From contig NC_064820.1 of NCBI RefSeq assembly GCF_024166365.1, forward strand, positions 86,008,001-86,072,000: a DNA stretch of 64,000 nucleotides, given 5' to 3'. Below are positions 10,416 to 21,169 of the stretch, in pieces; positions within the stretch are counted from its first letter, which is position 1, and each line of letters opens with the position of its first letter. Source of the stretch: Elephas maximus indicus (taxonomy: Eukaryota > Chordata > Mammalia > Proboscidea > Elephantidae). The position numbers and the translations under genes are program-made. Under the pieces are notes generated by a model that was not told the DNA's origin, searched no databases, and was given only the letters and a program-made list of their open reading frames with translations.

Positions 10416-10577
10416 TACCCATACCCCATTGCTGTTGAGTTGATTTCAACTCATCGTGACCCTACAAGACAGAGTAGAACTGCCCTGTAGAGTTGCCAAG
10501 GAGTGCTTGGTGGATTCAAACTGCTGACCTTTTGTTTAGCAGACGTGGCTCTTAACCACTGCACCACTAGGGTTTCT
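10416..10577 (-). mobile_element. AfroSINE, minus, with TSD
   Basis: Signature from CCCATTGCTGTTGAGTTG to CCACTAGGGTTTC. A 9-bp target duplication AGTATCAAA lies at 10407-10415 and 10578-10586. Confidence 0.92.
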
Positions 10578-10719
10578 AGTATCAAAACAGCACTGTTTAA
10601 ATGTTTGGCTATTTTATAACACTTGGCAATAAATCTAAAATTAACCATTAGTCCAAAATTATTCACTGCATTTCCACTGATGTAGCATTTACGTTTAACA
10701 AGTTGAAAAGTTTTAAATC

Positions 10720-10876
10720 CACTAATTTGACTCTACTCAATTCCGACTCAGTGACCCTATAGATCAGAGTAGAACTGCCCCATAGAGTTTCCAAGGAGTG
10801 CCTGGTGGATTTGAACTGCTGACCTTTTTGGTTAGCAGCTGTAGCACTTAACCACTACGCCACCAGGGTTTATATT
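10720..10876 (-). mobile_element. AfroSINE, minus
   Basis: Contains CAATTCCGACTCAGTGACCC, AGAACTGCCCCATAGAGTTT, GGTTAGCAGCTGTAGCACTT and GCCACCAGGGTTT. The 3' tail is decayed (ATTTGACTCTACTCAATTCC). Confidence 0.88.
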
Positions 10877-11258
10877 TTAGCATTTTTGCTTGTGGAATTC
10901 AAATATAATTCCATGTATATCTATACAAAAACTGGCCGTTTTTGCACAGAAAACATTGGCTTTAGTAGATAGAGCTGAGATGCAGAAAGCACATGTCCTC
11001 ACAGTTTTCCTTTTTACTGGTACTTGAAAAACTTATGATTCAATGGAAAATTCAGAATTCAAAACCAGCTTTTTAAAAACTCCTAACATTGAATGCAAAA
11101 TGCCCCAATTATACTTCTAGGGAGAAAGGAAAAAACAAATCTGAGTTGAGCTGTACTTATTGAAATAATACACTATTTCCTTTTATTTTGAACTATAAAG
11201 GAAGAAATGAGACAAAGTTGGGGAGGCCAATATAAGAATAATTTACAGCATCAGAGTA

Positions 11259-11415
11259 ACCTATTGCCCATTGCCCTCGAGCCAATTCTGACTCATAGTG
11301 ACCCTATAGGACAGAGGAGAACTGCCCCATAGGGTTTCCAAGGAGCGCCTGGTTTCAAACTGTTGACCTTTTGGTTAGCAGTCTTAGCAGTTGACTGCTA
11401 CACCACCAGGGTTTC
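11259..11415 (-). mobile_element. AfroSINE, minus, with TSD
   Basis: Full-length copy lacking a few internal bases (GCGCCTGGTTTCAAACTG). The target duplication CAGCATCAGAGTA / CAGCATCAGAATA lies at 11246-11258 and 11416-11428. Confidence 0.92.
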
Positions 11416-11488
11416 CAGCATCAGAATAGAGTAAGTTAATGCAAATTAGAATTCTCATGAGTTCTGAAAATATACAAATGAAATGACA

Positions 11489-11897
11489 ATGTTTTATGGA
11501 TTGAATTGTATCCCACAAATATGTATTGTGAATTCTAACCCCTGTACCTGAGGTTATAATCCCATTTGGGAATGGGTTTTCTTTTTTGTGCTAGTTAGAC
11601 AGTACTAGTGAAGGGTGTGTTTTAAGTCAATCTCTCTTGAAATACAAAAGCGCAGATTAGACAGAGCTGGGGGAAGACAGATGCCAAGCTAATGAAGATC
11701 TCCCAAGAGGAGAAGCTCAAAAGAGACAAGAACCTTCCTCCAGAACCAACATAGAGAAAGAGAGAGAAAAGGCCTTCCCCTAGAGTGGGCACCCCGAATT
11801 CAGCTGTGAGGCCTCCTAAACTGTGAGAAAATAAATTTCTCTTTGTTAGAGCCATCCATTTGTATTATTTCTGTTAAAGCAGCACTAGATAACTAAA
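11489..11897 (+). mobile_element. MaLR-type solitary LTR (MLT1-like)
   Basis: Starts TGTTTTATGGATTGAATTGT and ATCCCACAAATATG, has CCTAACCCCTGTACCTGAG-like text, a purine-rich centre, a polyadenylation region (TGTGAGAAAATAAATTTCTC) and ends GCAGCACTAGATAACTAA. This is the layout of mammalian apparent-LTR retrotransposon LTRs. No internal retroviral genes are present. Confidence 0.65.
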
Positions 11898-12479
11898 GCT
11901 GTTTGTAAAGATATTTTTAAAAGCAAGGTAAATATGAGGTAGGCTAACAAGTGAAGTGTATTGATCTTTCAGTGCTTTATTTTTAAAATTGTAGGCCACA
12001 GTTTCATTAGTGCTTCCCACATTTACCAATGTGATATTGCTGAGACTTAGGATGACTGAAACAGCAGGGACCGAAGGAACTCTGATTACTGGTACTTTGC
12101 ATTATTTTCAGGTTCTCTGAAATGTTTTATTTGGTCACTGTTTGATTTAACTGAGACCGTGCCTGATTCATTTCCTGAACTGGATTTATGAACCCATGCT
12201 ATTAGAGTGACTAATGCAAACAGTGGGGTTAGCCCTTTGGAATGGAGGTCAATTTGCAAGCTAGGGGGTTTCCTGGAGTTAGAAATGTGGGAGTGGGGAG
12301 ACGGTACCCTGGTCTAAGGCTCACTAACATCATGACTCATTATATAAGAAGTCATGATGAGACAATGTCAATGATTCATAGCAATAGGAAGCTACTGTTA
12401 TCCAATATGAATTTACTTTCATTTAAATTTAAGAATGTTAACTTTTATAGTGTGTAGTTCAATTCAGGTTTTGGTGGTG

Positions 12480-12640
12480 GTGGAGTTCAATTCAGGTGTG
12501 TTAGACTACATGGGTTTCAGTCTTGGCTTCGCTACTTACCAGGTAGCATTATTATCTCTAGCAATTTCTCTTTCTAAGCCTGGTTCACTGCCTATGACAT
12601 GGGGGTAGTGATAGTACTCACTTGTTTGCTCATGGCATAC
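12480..12640 (+). mobile_element. MIR fragment
   Basis: GGTTTCAGTCTTGGCTTCGC followed by TACTTACCAGG, a decayed 'AATTTCTC..TAAGCC' and GACATGGGGGTAGTGATAGT match the MIR core and 3' part. Confidence 0.5.
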
Positions 12641-12705
12641 GGACTAACCCATGGTGAAAGGTCAGCATGTTTGTCAGCTAATATTTTTATTTGTCATTGT
12701 CATTA

Positions 12706-13076
12706 GTAGCTGTCAAGTCGGTTCCAACTCATAGTGATCCTATGTACGATGGAATGAAACATTGCCTGGTCTTGTGCCATCTTCATGATCGTTGGTATGC
12801 CCAAGTCCATTGTTGCAGCCACTGTGTATTCTGTGTACCTTCCAACTTATGGGGCTCATCTTCCAGCACTATATTGGACAATATTCTGCTGAGATCCATA
12901 GGGCTTTCATTGGCTAATTTTCAGAAGCAGATTGTCAGGCCTTTTTTCTAGTCTGCCTTAGTCTGGAAGCTCCACTGAAACCTGTCTGCCACAGGTGACC
13001 CTACTGGCACAGCTTCTAGCATCATAGCAACACACCCACCACCACAATACAACAAACTGACAGACGGGTGGTGGGA
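12706..13076 (-). mobile_element. Internally deleted RTE element (RTE-N), minus
   Basis: The left half is the RTE 3' end in reverse (AGCTGTCAAGTCGGTTCCAA, GTACGATGGAATGAAACATT). At about 12830 it jumps to the reverse of the RTE 5' end (GGCTCATCTTCCAGCACTAT, TCTGGAAGCTCCACTGAAAC, AAACTGACAGACGGGTGGTG). The endonuclease and reverse transcriptase region is absent. A copy at 40936 has the same arrangement, so this is a non-autonomous family rather than a one-off deletion. Confidence 0.8.
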
Positions 13077-14767
13077 TATTTTTATTATTCTCTAATACAA
13101 TTCTTTTTTTGTTTTCTTCTTTTAGTTTTCATCACCTGGGTCAGTTAGGAGATTTGCCTTCCATCCTTTTTAAAAGAAATACTTATAATTTAACACAGAC
13201 AAAATAGTAGTTCAGAGCCCTGCAATGTATCTATCACCCGCTTCATCAATCTTCAGCTTTCTGCATTTCTAGTTGTATCTGTTTCCCTCCATGTACATTT
13301 TTTTTTTTTTGCTAGCATATTTTAAAGCAAGTCCCAGACATCGTATCACTTCGCTTGAAGTAAGGAAGTTTTTTTTTTTTTTCTTGGCGTAGTGCTTGTT
13401 TGGCACTGAAGAAGGCTGTACTAGATGCGACTCTAAAAAAAGTGTCTCGGAAAGAGCGTGTAATGTGTTTCTGTTATAGTATGTGTTATTTTAATAGTAG
13501 TCATTTTTCGTTTCTTTTTTGAAGTTTTATCTTTTTGTTTCTTTGATGTCATAATAGAGGATGAAACTTATGACAGTAGCTGTGAAGACATAAAGGTGGT
13601 AGAATTAGCTTTTAAATAAATTCTAGCATGTTAAATCCTTAAAGAAAAGAAAAAAATTAAAATCAATCGTTTAACCATGGTCAATGATGTAAAGGTGCTT
13701 TCATGAATTGACCCCACGCTAGGGGGAAATTAAATTATTGGTGATTCTTACTGAGGGTTTGTTTTTTTTTTCTTTATTGAAGTACATTTACCAGAGTTTT
13801 CTAGCTGTGGGGTGATCTCGTTTACAGCCAAGAGTGAGAGCTTCCTCCGCTGATGTCGTTAATGCTTCTTCTTACTTAGTGTTTGGCACAATCAGGACTG
13901 AATCTGTAAACCAGTTTTTTATTCATCTTTCAAAATCAGTTCTGAGACCTAATGGCTAGCCAATGTTATTTTAAGGCAATTACTAAGGCTTCATTAATCA
14001 AGTATGTAGTTTGCTTTCTCTAGTATTGCTAAACTTTTCTGTCATGTGATTGATTGCTTTAGGTTCTTTTGATTGCAAGGGAGGGATATTAACTCAAGTT
14101 GTCTTAAGTAATGGTAGTGTTGTGTATAAGGGGGACAGTGGATGTGGGAAGGTGAATATTTTAAAGCAATAAGGATGAGTAGTAGTGTGCCTTTGTCATG
14201 ACTTAGATGTTCCTTGGATGTTGCTACTGGCTCACCTGTTTCCAACGTGCCTCTTTGGTTCTTCACTGTTTCTGCCTCCTCATAGCTTCTGCTCCTCCTA
14301 ATGGCAGGTTGCCATGCCCCTTGTGGTACTGCCTCAACATGCGGCCTTACTTTATAAATTCAATTCTGAACATCTTTGAACAAAATAGAATAAAGATATT
14401 ATTACGGAGTCAGAAAAAGTTTTACACATGTTTATCTTTATACTACTTCTGAGTGGTGAGGTGTAGAGTTTGAGGGTACAGAAGGGTGAGTCCCATTTTT
14501 TCCTCATATACCGGGTTTAGTTTAAACTTTCCATTTTGATAGTTTTCTCATATCTGATATCCATCTATCTGTCTATGTATCTATCTACCTGTCTTATTTG
14601 ATGAACTTTTACTTTAAGGCACTCTTATCTTTCTGCAGGCATAAGTCAACTCTTTCTTCTTAGAATATAAAACAAAATAAAATTAGACTATTTCATGTAG
14701 GATGCTAAATTGTTAGCTTTTTATGAACATTGTTTTGCATTATATAATTTTAAGAAAAAAAAAAGAG
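13077..14767. other. Intronic sequence without recognised gene
   Basis: AT-rich, with T homopolymers at about 13304, 13369 and 13760 and a short ATCT/TGTC patch at 14555-14600. Possible old LINE text near 13180-13260 is too decayed to name. Confidence 0.45.
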
Positions 14768-14925
14768 CTACCATTTATTGGATGCTTATTTTGGGTTAGT
14801 ACTGAACCAAGCATGTTATATATATATTTTCTCATTTAATCTTCACATCCACTGTGAGATGACAGTATCCCCTTTGTTTTGCATATAAGGATACTGAGGC
14901 TTAGCATGGTTTAAGTAAACCACTT
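14768..14925 (+). mobile_element. MIR
   Basis: CCATTTATTGGATGCTTATT, CATTTAATCTTCACATCCAC and AGGATACTGAGGCTTAGCAT match the MIR sequence 'TACTATGTGCC ... TCATTTAATCCTCACAAC ... GAAACTGAGGC' in order. Confidence 0.75.
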
Positions 14926-14954
14926 AACTACGCAGGGCTAACTTCTACTATGTG

Positions 14955-15470
14955 GTAGCTTGGACTTCTTCTTTGAGTCCCTCAGTTCTTGGTCATATGC
15001 TACCTCCTGAAATGGCTGAATATCATCCAGTTCATTTTGATACAGTGACTCTGTATATTTCTTCCATCTTCTTTTGATGCTCCCTGTGTCATTCAATGCT
15101 TTGCTCATAGAATCCCTCAGTATTGCAACTAGAGGCTTGAATTTTTTCTTCAGCTCTTTCAGCTTGAGAAATGGTGAATGTGTTTTTCTCTTTTGGTTTT
15201 CCAACTCCAGGTCTTTGCACATGTCATTGTAACAGTCTACTTTGTCTTCTTGAGCCACCCTTTGAAATCTTTTGTTCAGTTCTCTTACTTCATCATTTCT
15301 TCCATTCACGTGAGCTACTTTATGCTCAAGAGCAAATTTCAGCATCTCTTCTGACATTCCATTGAGGTCTTTTCTCTCTTTCCTGTGTTCTAATGACCTT
15401 TTGCTTTCTTTATGTGTGATGTCCTTGATGTCATCCCGTAACTCATTTGGGCTTCAATCCTTTTGACTAT
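14955..15470 (-). mobile_element. RTE internal fragment, minus
   Basis: Encodes, on the minus strand, a 139-residue frame from the region between endonuclease and reverse transcriptase: EEMLKFALEHKVAHVNGRND, RELNKRFQRVAQEDKVDCYN, CKDLELENQKRK and LKLKELKKKFKPLVAILRD. The plus-strand copy at 44038-44412 encodes the same block. It lacks the RTE 3' end, unlike other copies. Confidence 0.9.
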
Positions 15471-15629
15471 AATAGATATGTTAAAGTGAAATTAGTAGAT
15501 AATTTTTCAGAAGAATGTAGCTACCTTGATACTTGTGTTTTAAAAGTTCAGTATTTTGCAGAGATTGTCTCAAGTGTATTCTGAAAAAGAAATTAATGAC
15601 AGTCCACAGCTTACTCATATAACCCTTGT

Positions 15630-16290
15630 GTTATAAATTGCCATATTAAGAGAACATTTTAAAAGTGGTTTTTCAATTATAAAAGTAGTATGTTTATTGT
15701 GTAATTTAAAAATCACAGAGAAGTGTAAAGAAGTAAATTAAAATCTCCTGAAGTCCCATTCCTCAGAGGAAACTATGTATTGAATCGTTGGGTGATTTCC
15801 TTTCAGGCTTTTTTTTCTGCATATATGTAACAAGAAGACATTTTAAAAAGTGAACATATATTGGGATCATATTGCATGTAGAGTTTTGTATCTTAATTTT
15901 TTTTTTACTGAATGTTATATTGTGAGCATCTTGCATGCCAATAAAAATTATTTGAAAGCATAATTTTTAATGACTGTATAAAATTATTTTTATCACATGA
16001 GTATACAATAAATATTCTCCTCTTGTTGAATATTTAGGTTGTTTTAATATTGTAATATTGGAAACCCTGGTGGCATAGTGGTTAAATGCTATGGCTGCTA
16101 ACCCAGAGGTCGGCAGTTCAAATCCGCCGGGCGCTCCTTGGAAACTCTATAGGGCAGTTCTACTCTGTCCTCTAGGGTCGCTATGAGTCGGAATCGACTC
16201 GATGGCAGTGGGTTTTAATATTGTAAAGTTCCGCTTTGCTATTGTAATACTGTGGTGAATATCACATTGATATTTATGAATAAATTGGCA
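15630..16290 (-). mobile_element. Old L1 (L1M-type) 3' region, interrupted by a SINE
   Basis: The text resembles reverse-strand L1M 3' sequence: TTTTTTACTGAATGTTATAT, GTGAGCATCTTGCATGCC, AATGACTGTATAAAATT, GAATATTTAGGTTGTTTTAA, continuing after the SINE as TGTGGTGAATATCACATTG. The SINE at 16056-16212 lies inside it. Confidence 0.6.
16056..16212 (+). mobile_element. AfroSINE, plus, well preserved, with TSD
   Basis: Close to a consensus copy: GGAAACCCTGGTGGCATAGT, a B-box-like GCAGTTCAAATCC, GGGTCGCTATGAGTCGGAAT and CGACTCGATGGCAGTGGG. The 14-bp target duplication TTTTAATATTGTAA at 16042-16055 and 16213-16226 is identical on both sides, so this copy is fairly young. Confidence 0.96.
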
Positions 16291-16299
16291 GAGTAGGTG

Positions 16300-16500
16300 G
16301 CCAACCAAACCCATTGCCATTGAATTGACTCATCGCAACCCTATAGGACAGAGTAGAACTCCCCATGGGGTTTGCAAGTGTGTAATATTTACAAAATGCA
16401 GAATGCTACATCTTTCTGCCATGGAGCAGCTGGTGGGTTTGAACCGCTGACCTCTCCATTAGCAGCTGAGTGCTTAACCACTGTGCCACCAGGGCTCCTT
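16300..16500 (-). mobile_element. AfroSINE, minus, long subtype
   Basis: Carries the extra middle block seen in longer copies (CTACATCTTTCTGCCATGGA, CAGCTGGTGGGTTTGAACCG) and ends GTGCCACCAGGGCTCC. Copies at 24029 and 36273 have the same block. Confidence 0.88.
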
Positions 16501-17757
16501 CAGTGCAGGTGGAAGGCCATGCAAACAAATGTGCAAACAAACAAAAAAGCCAGAAGTGAGAGTAATCATTTTCTGCACAATGAGAAGGGTAGTTTTCACA
16601 ATTTCTCCATCAGGATTAAGTATTTTCTCCAATTAATACCCCACTTGAGGAAATTCAGCATTTCAATGTATTTTTTGTTGAAAATCCAGCATAAAAAATA
16701 AATTTCTGAAATGAAAGTGGCATCTCATCTGTGATTGAGATACAGAAATAAATATAACTAAATATGGTAGTCTGATTTTTGGAAATAAAAATAGACCATG
16801 AATACTTTTTGGCGAAATTTACTCCCCTTAGGCCTGGTACTTACTATGATTGATTGAAGTGCCTGGGACCGTTGTCAAGGAGCTCTATTTCAGTGAACAA
16901 AATGGAAGTTACCAAATCCACTGATTCTCAGAATACTACTTTTTAATGTTTTATGGTTTCTAAAATGAGGGTGTGTTTTTAATTATTGTGTACATTTGAT
17001 TGATGTGGTCATTCTGTCCTGACAACTTTTACTAACCTATGTTACATTTTACCACGCTATCTTAGAAATAAAAATGTGTGGTAGCTTTCAGACTAAGATT
17101 CTTGGCATTTATTTGTGTTTTCAAAGGTTTTTGCAGCATGTGTATTTGGAAGGTCAGACATATACTGATATTTATATTGTATCATATACTATGTGCCTTT
17201 GGTCTTTTGATAACAATTAAATCTGAAGATAGGAAATGTCAGACTATTTGTGAAAGAAGAAAATTCAATGCTTGGCTTGCTCTAAGAACCTACTGGAAAA
17301 ATGGCAGACGTTAGTACCAGCCAATCTTTACCTTTATTAATTTCTGTCTCTCCTTGCAGCTCCTGTGGACCTCAAGACTTACTTAAATCCAAGAAGCTGT
17401 TGATACTTCTTTCTGCAATTAGGGCATTGTCTGTTCGCTTGGCAGTGGGATTTTGTTTTTCATATTTTTCCATTGTGGTCATAGAATGGCAAATTTGACA
17501 GTTTGGTCATTTTGAATTTGATTATGTTACCTTTGTGATTAAAAAAGACCAAAACAAACAAAAAAATTACACCCCCCTGGGTTAGGAATATGCATTCTTT
17601 CCTACCTTTAATGTTGGTAACAGCTGCCTGGCCTCCTTGGACTTATTGTTATCCTTTCCATGGGGAATATCGTATCCCTGGTGCCCCACCAGCCCGCCTT
17701 TATCCTGGCTTCTGTGTAGCTTTTGATAATGGCCAGAAGCAGAACTCTTGACAGAGT
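16501..17757. other. Intronic sequence, nothing recognised
   Basis: AT-rich. A 78-codon and a 65-codon frame (17078, 17301) have no recognisable similarity and are read as chance. Confidence 0.45.
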
Positions 17758-17771
17758 TCCACTTAACTTTT

Positions 17772-18579
17772 TTTTTTTTTAAATAATTTTTATTGTGCTT
17801 TAAGCGAAAGTTTACAAATCAAGTCAGTCTCTCACATATAAACTTATATACACCTTACTACATACTCCCACTTACTCTCCCCCTAATGAGTAAGCCTGCT
17901 CCCTCCTTCCAGTCTCTCCTTTCGTGACGGTTTTGCCAGTTTCTAACCCTCTCTACCCTCCCATCTCCCCTCCAGACAGGAGATGCCAACATAGTCTCAA
18001 GTGTCCACTTGATGCAAGTAGCTCACTCCTCATCAGCATCTCTCTCCAACCCATTGTCCAGTCCAATCCATGTCTGATGAGTTGGCTTCTGGAATGGTTC
18101 CTGTCCTGGGCCAACAGAAGGTTTGGGGACCATGACTGCTGGGATTCTTCTAGTCTTAGTCAGACCATTAAGTCTGGTCTTTTTATAAGATTTTGGGGTC
18201 TGCATCCCACTGATCTCCTGCTCCCTCAGGGGTTCTCTGTTGTGCTTCTTGTCAGGGCAGTCATTGGTTGTGGCCGGGCACCATCTAGTTCTTCTGGTCT
18301 CAGGATGATGTAGTCTTTAGTTTGCGTGGCCTTTTCTGTCTCTTGGGCTCATAATTACCTTGTGTTCTTGGTGTTCTTAATTCTCCTTTGATCCAGGTGG
18401 GTTGAGATCAGTGGATGCATCTTAGATGGCTGCTTGTTAACGTTTAAGACCTCAGGCGCCACAGTTCAAAGTGGGATGCAGAATGTTTTCTTAGTAGAAT
18501 TTATTTTGCCAATTGACTTAGGTGCCCCCTGAAGCCATAGTCCTCAAACCCCCACCCTTGTTCCGCTGACCTTTGAAGC
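17772..18579 (-). mobile_element. L1 3' UTR, 5'-truncated, minus, with TSD
   Basis: Starts with a T run, then the reverse of the L1 3' end (TTTTTATTGTGCTTTAAGCG, AAAGTTTACAAATCAAGTCA). It continues through the pyrimidine-rich 3' UTR to GTTCCGCTGACCTTTG. The target duplication TCCACTTAACTTTT lies at 17758-17771 and 18580-18593. Copies of this 3' UTR also occur at 47320 (plus) and at the start of the 59258 element. Confidence 0.93.
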
Positions 18580-18593
18580 TCCACTTAACTTTT

Positions 18594-19667
18594 AATGTCC
18601 TCTCTCTAATTTAAAACTTACACCTCACTGTAAATGTCAATAAGTGGGCATTCCAAACTTGATGTTTAGACAAAACATCTTATTTGAAAATCATTTTGGG
18701 GTGTGGAAGGCAGGCTTGTTCAGAGAGTTGTGATCATTTTGTGTAAGGGAGGCAAGTCCATTCTTTTTTTTTTTTTAACAACAACCTCATTGTGAAGTGT
18801 GAAGTGGAGTATTTCTAGAGGGCCCTCTCATTATACTCCCTGTGGACCCAGCTCCCAAACTCCTTAGCATGGTTGCTAATAACATTACAGTAAAATTTAG
18901 GTGAGATTTTTCTAGATACTTAGCAATCTATTTGACACAGCTGTCTAAGAGCCACTTAAAAGCTCTGGAACTGTTTGTATATTGGTCACGTTGTTGTGAA
19001 CCCTATAAAACAATACTAGTTAGTTAAGAAGTGAAAACCTTCTGTTTTAGATTTTATCAAGATTTCCGTTGCTGTTGTTGTTAATACTATTTGTCTTTTT
19101 ACTGCTTAATTGATACCACAGTATTGGTTCCTTGTTTTGCAGGACAGTATTGATTTAAAATATTCTATCTCCACTGTTCTGTAAGTACATTTCAGTTTTT
19201 AGGCCTTGAGGTCATGATTTGCTTTGGAAATTGTGGTCGCTGTAGTTCCTGATGGCTTTAAAAAGTTTTACAAAACCGGGCTTAGAATCTTAAATGGTGC
19301 TTTCGGCAGTCCATGTGGTGAAGCTGAGATGGAAACAGGCTTCCTTAGGACAACGGTTGTTGCTAGTTTGTCGTTGCTGAGGTTTGTGAGTGTGTGTGTA
19401 GTGGTGCTGTGGAAACTAAATCCTTTTAGGAGGTGTCTCAGGCAGTTCCTTTTTCATGCTAAAAGGTGCTTTTTAAAAGAAATCATCTAGTTTCAATGGG
19501 AGAATTACAGTATGTTAAATTTGCCTAATGAGTAAAATGATGTAAAGGATAAAAAGTGTTATAAAAGGAAATAGAATTTGGACCATGAATTAGCAAAGAA
19601 TTACAGTGCTCTAAATCAGGATGGGTCTCAGTGTGGCTTTCATTGCTGTGCTTTTTAAAACTGTAAA
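18594..19667. other. Intronic sequence, nothing recognised
   Basis: No exon or named repeat. An 88-codon plus frame at 19224-19490 has no recognisable domain. Confidence 0.45.
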
Positions 19668-19712
19668 TGAGTTGGAATCAACTCGACGACAATGGGCTTG
19701 GTTTTGGGTTTA
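19668..19712 (+). mobile_element. AfroSINE 3' end fragment, plus
   Basis: GAGTTGGAATCAACTCGACG, ACAATGGGCTTGGTTTTGGG match the last 45 bp of the SINE; the 5' part is missing. Confidence 0.7.
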
Positions 19713-21029
19713 AGTGTGCTCATAAGCCGTACCTCCTTCATCAGAGCCCCGGTGTTTATTCGCTAAGCAGATTTTGAGCATTTGCTGAGTACAAAGCACT
19801 GCATTGAGGGCTATGAAAGAAGTTTAAGGTCTGGTCTGGTCTCTGCTACCCTGAAAGTTTCAGTTTAGTGAGGAGATGAGGTGATGTGTTTGAAGGAGTT
19901 CTTTGTTGAAATGTGACACTTAGTAAAATCTGTGTATGTTATGGGGGTGGGGTGGGGGTAGGATGCGGGTGGAAAATTTTTCTCAGTTGTCAGGGAGGGT
20001 TTCAAGAACATTTGAGGTCAGTCTTCACCCAGGGTCCTGAATTTAATTTGTAGGAAGAAGGAAGAGCTAAGCTCATTTTGGCTTAAGTTGGGTACATTTA
20101 GATTCTTGTTGGAAAGTAATGTTTGGGCAAGACTGGAAAGGCAGATGGGATCAGATACTTGGGTCATTGACTTGTGAGAGTTGGAGAGTCTTGAAGGAAC
20201 ACAACCAGTAAGGGAGGGAGGATTTGAAAAGATAACCTGTGGGATAAATTGGAACAAGGAAAGACTGGAGACTGAGAAGGAACCCAGAAATTTGATTCTA
20301 AAATTTACTGTGAGGATTTTTCCTGATATCAAACAGGTCTCCATGAAATTTACATTAGCTTTGAGCAGCATTTCTCAAAGTGAGCTATGTGTTATGAGGA
20401 ATATCTATTTTTGTGCATTGGTGTAAAAAGTGCAGGAAAAGGTTTCTTTATGACAGGATGTCTCAGAACCTTTCCTATGTGAATGTCTTTGTTAATCCTT
20501 CCAGTCTGTTTTACAACTAAGATCTGCAAACTATGGCCCTTAGTTGAAGGGTGGTGGGCTAGCACGGTGAGCTGCAGAGACCAACCTGGAGTGTCCCCCT
20601 TCACCCTGTTTCCAGTCAGCTCTCAGCACCTGTCTCTCTCTCCAGCGGCCATGGCTTACTGCTGCCCATGGCTGTTCAGGTCGCCAGCTACATCTTGAGG
20701 TCTCCTCTGTGGTAAATGTAGGGTGCCAAATGGTTGAATGTTGGTCTGGGAATCTCAGTCATTAAGTTGCCTCACCTCTGGCCACCTGACTGAGTTGAGA
20801 TGACTGGGCTTTCCAGGAGCAAAAAGCTTGCCAGGATCTGAGCGTCTCTGAGGCAGGGAGTGAAACTGATGGCACCTGCCCCGACCACCCATGGGCCAAT
20901 TGCTCTTCTTCCTGAGAATGTCTGCAGCTGAGGCCATGTGGGCGCAAAGTTGTCCACCACCCTGGACGACCCACCCCGGGACAAACTCTGTTAATGTAAG
21001 TACATACATAATATCCTCCATTTTGCCCC
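19713..21029. other. Intronic sequence without recognised gene
   Basis: MIR/L2-like text around 19760-19890 is too decayed to place. The segment 20580-21000 is more GC-rich and has minus frames of up to 150 codons without recognisable domains. Confidence 0.4.
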
Positions 21030-21095
21030 TTGGCCTGCAAAGCCTAAAATATTTACTATATGGCCCTCTACACAAAAACCTCTGCTCTAGATCTG
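21030..21095 (-). mobile_element. Possible hAT-type MER fragment
   Basis: GCCTGCAAAGCCTAAAATAT, TTACTATATGGCCCTCTACA, CCTCTGCTCTAGA resembles the terminal part of an old non-autonomous hAT element. TCTGCAAACTATGGCCCTTA at about 20523 may be the other end. Confidence 0.4.
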
Positions 21096-21169
21096 CCTGT
21101 TGTCCAATATTGTAGCCATGGGGTAATGTGCACGTGACTGTTAAACACTTAATACCTGCCTTGTCTGGC

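Noticed and set aside
11489-11897. Endogenous retrovirus with internal genes
   Set aside because: Only one LTR-like unit is present and no gag, pol or env-like frames adjoin it, so it is a solitary LTR.
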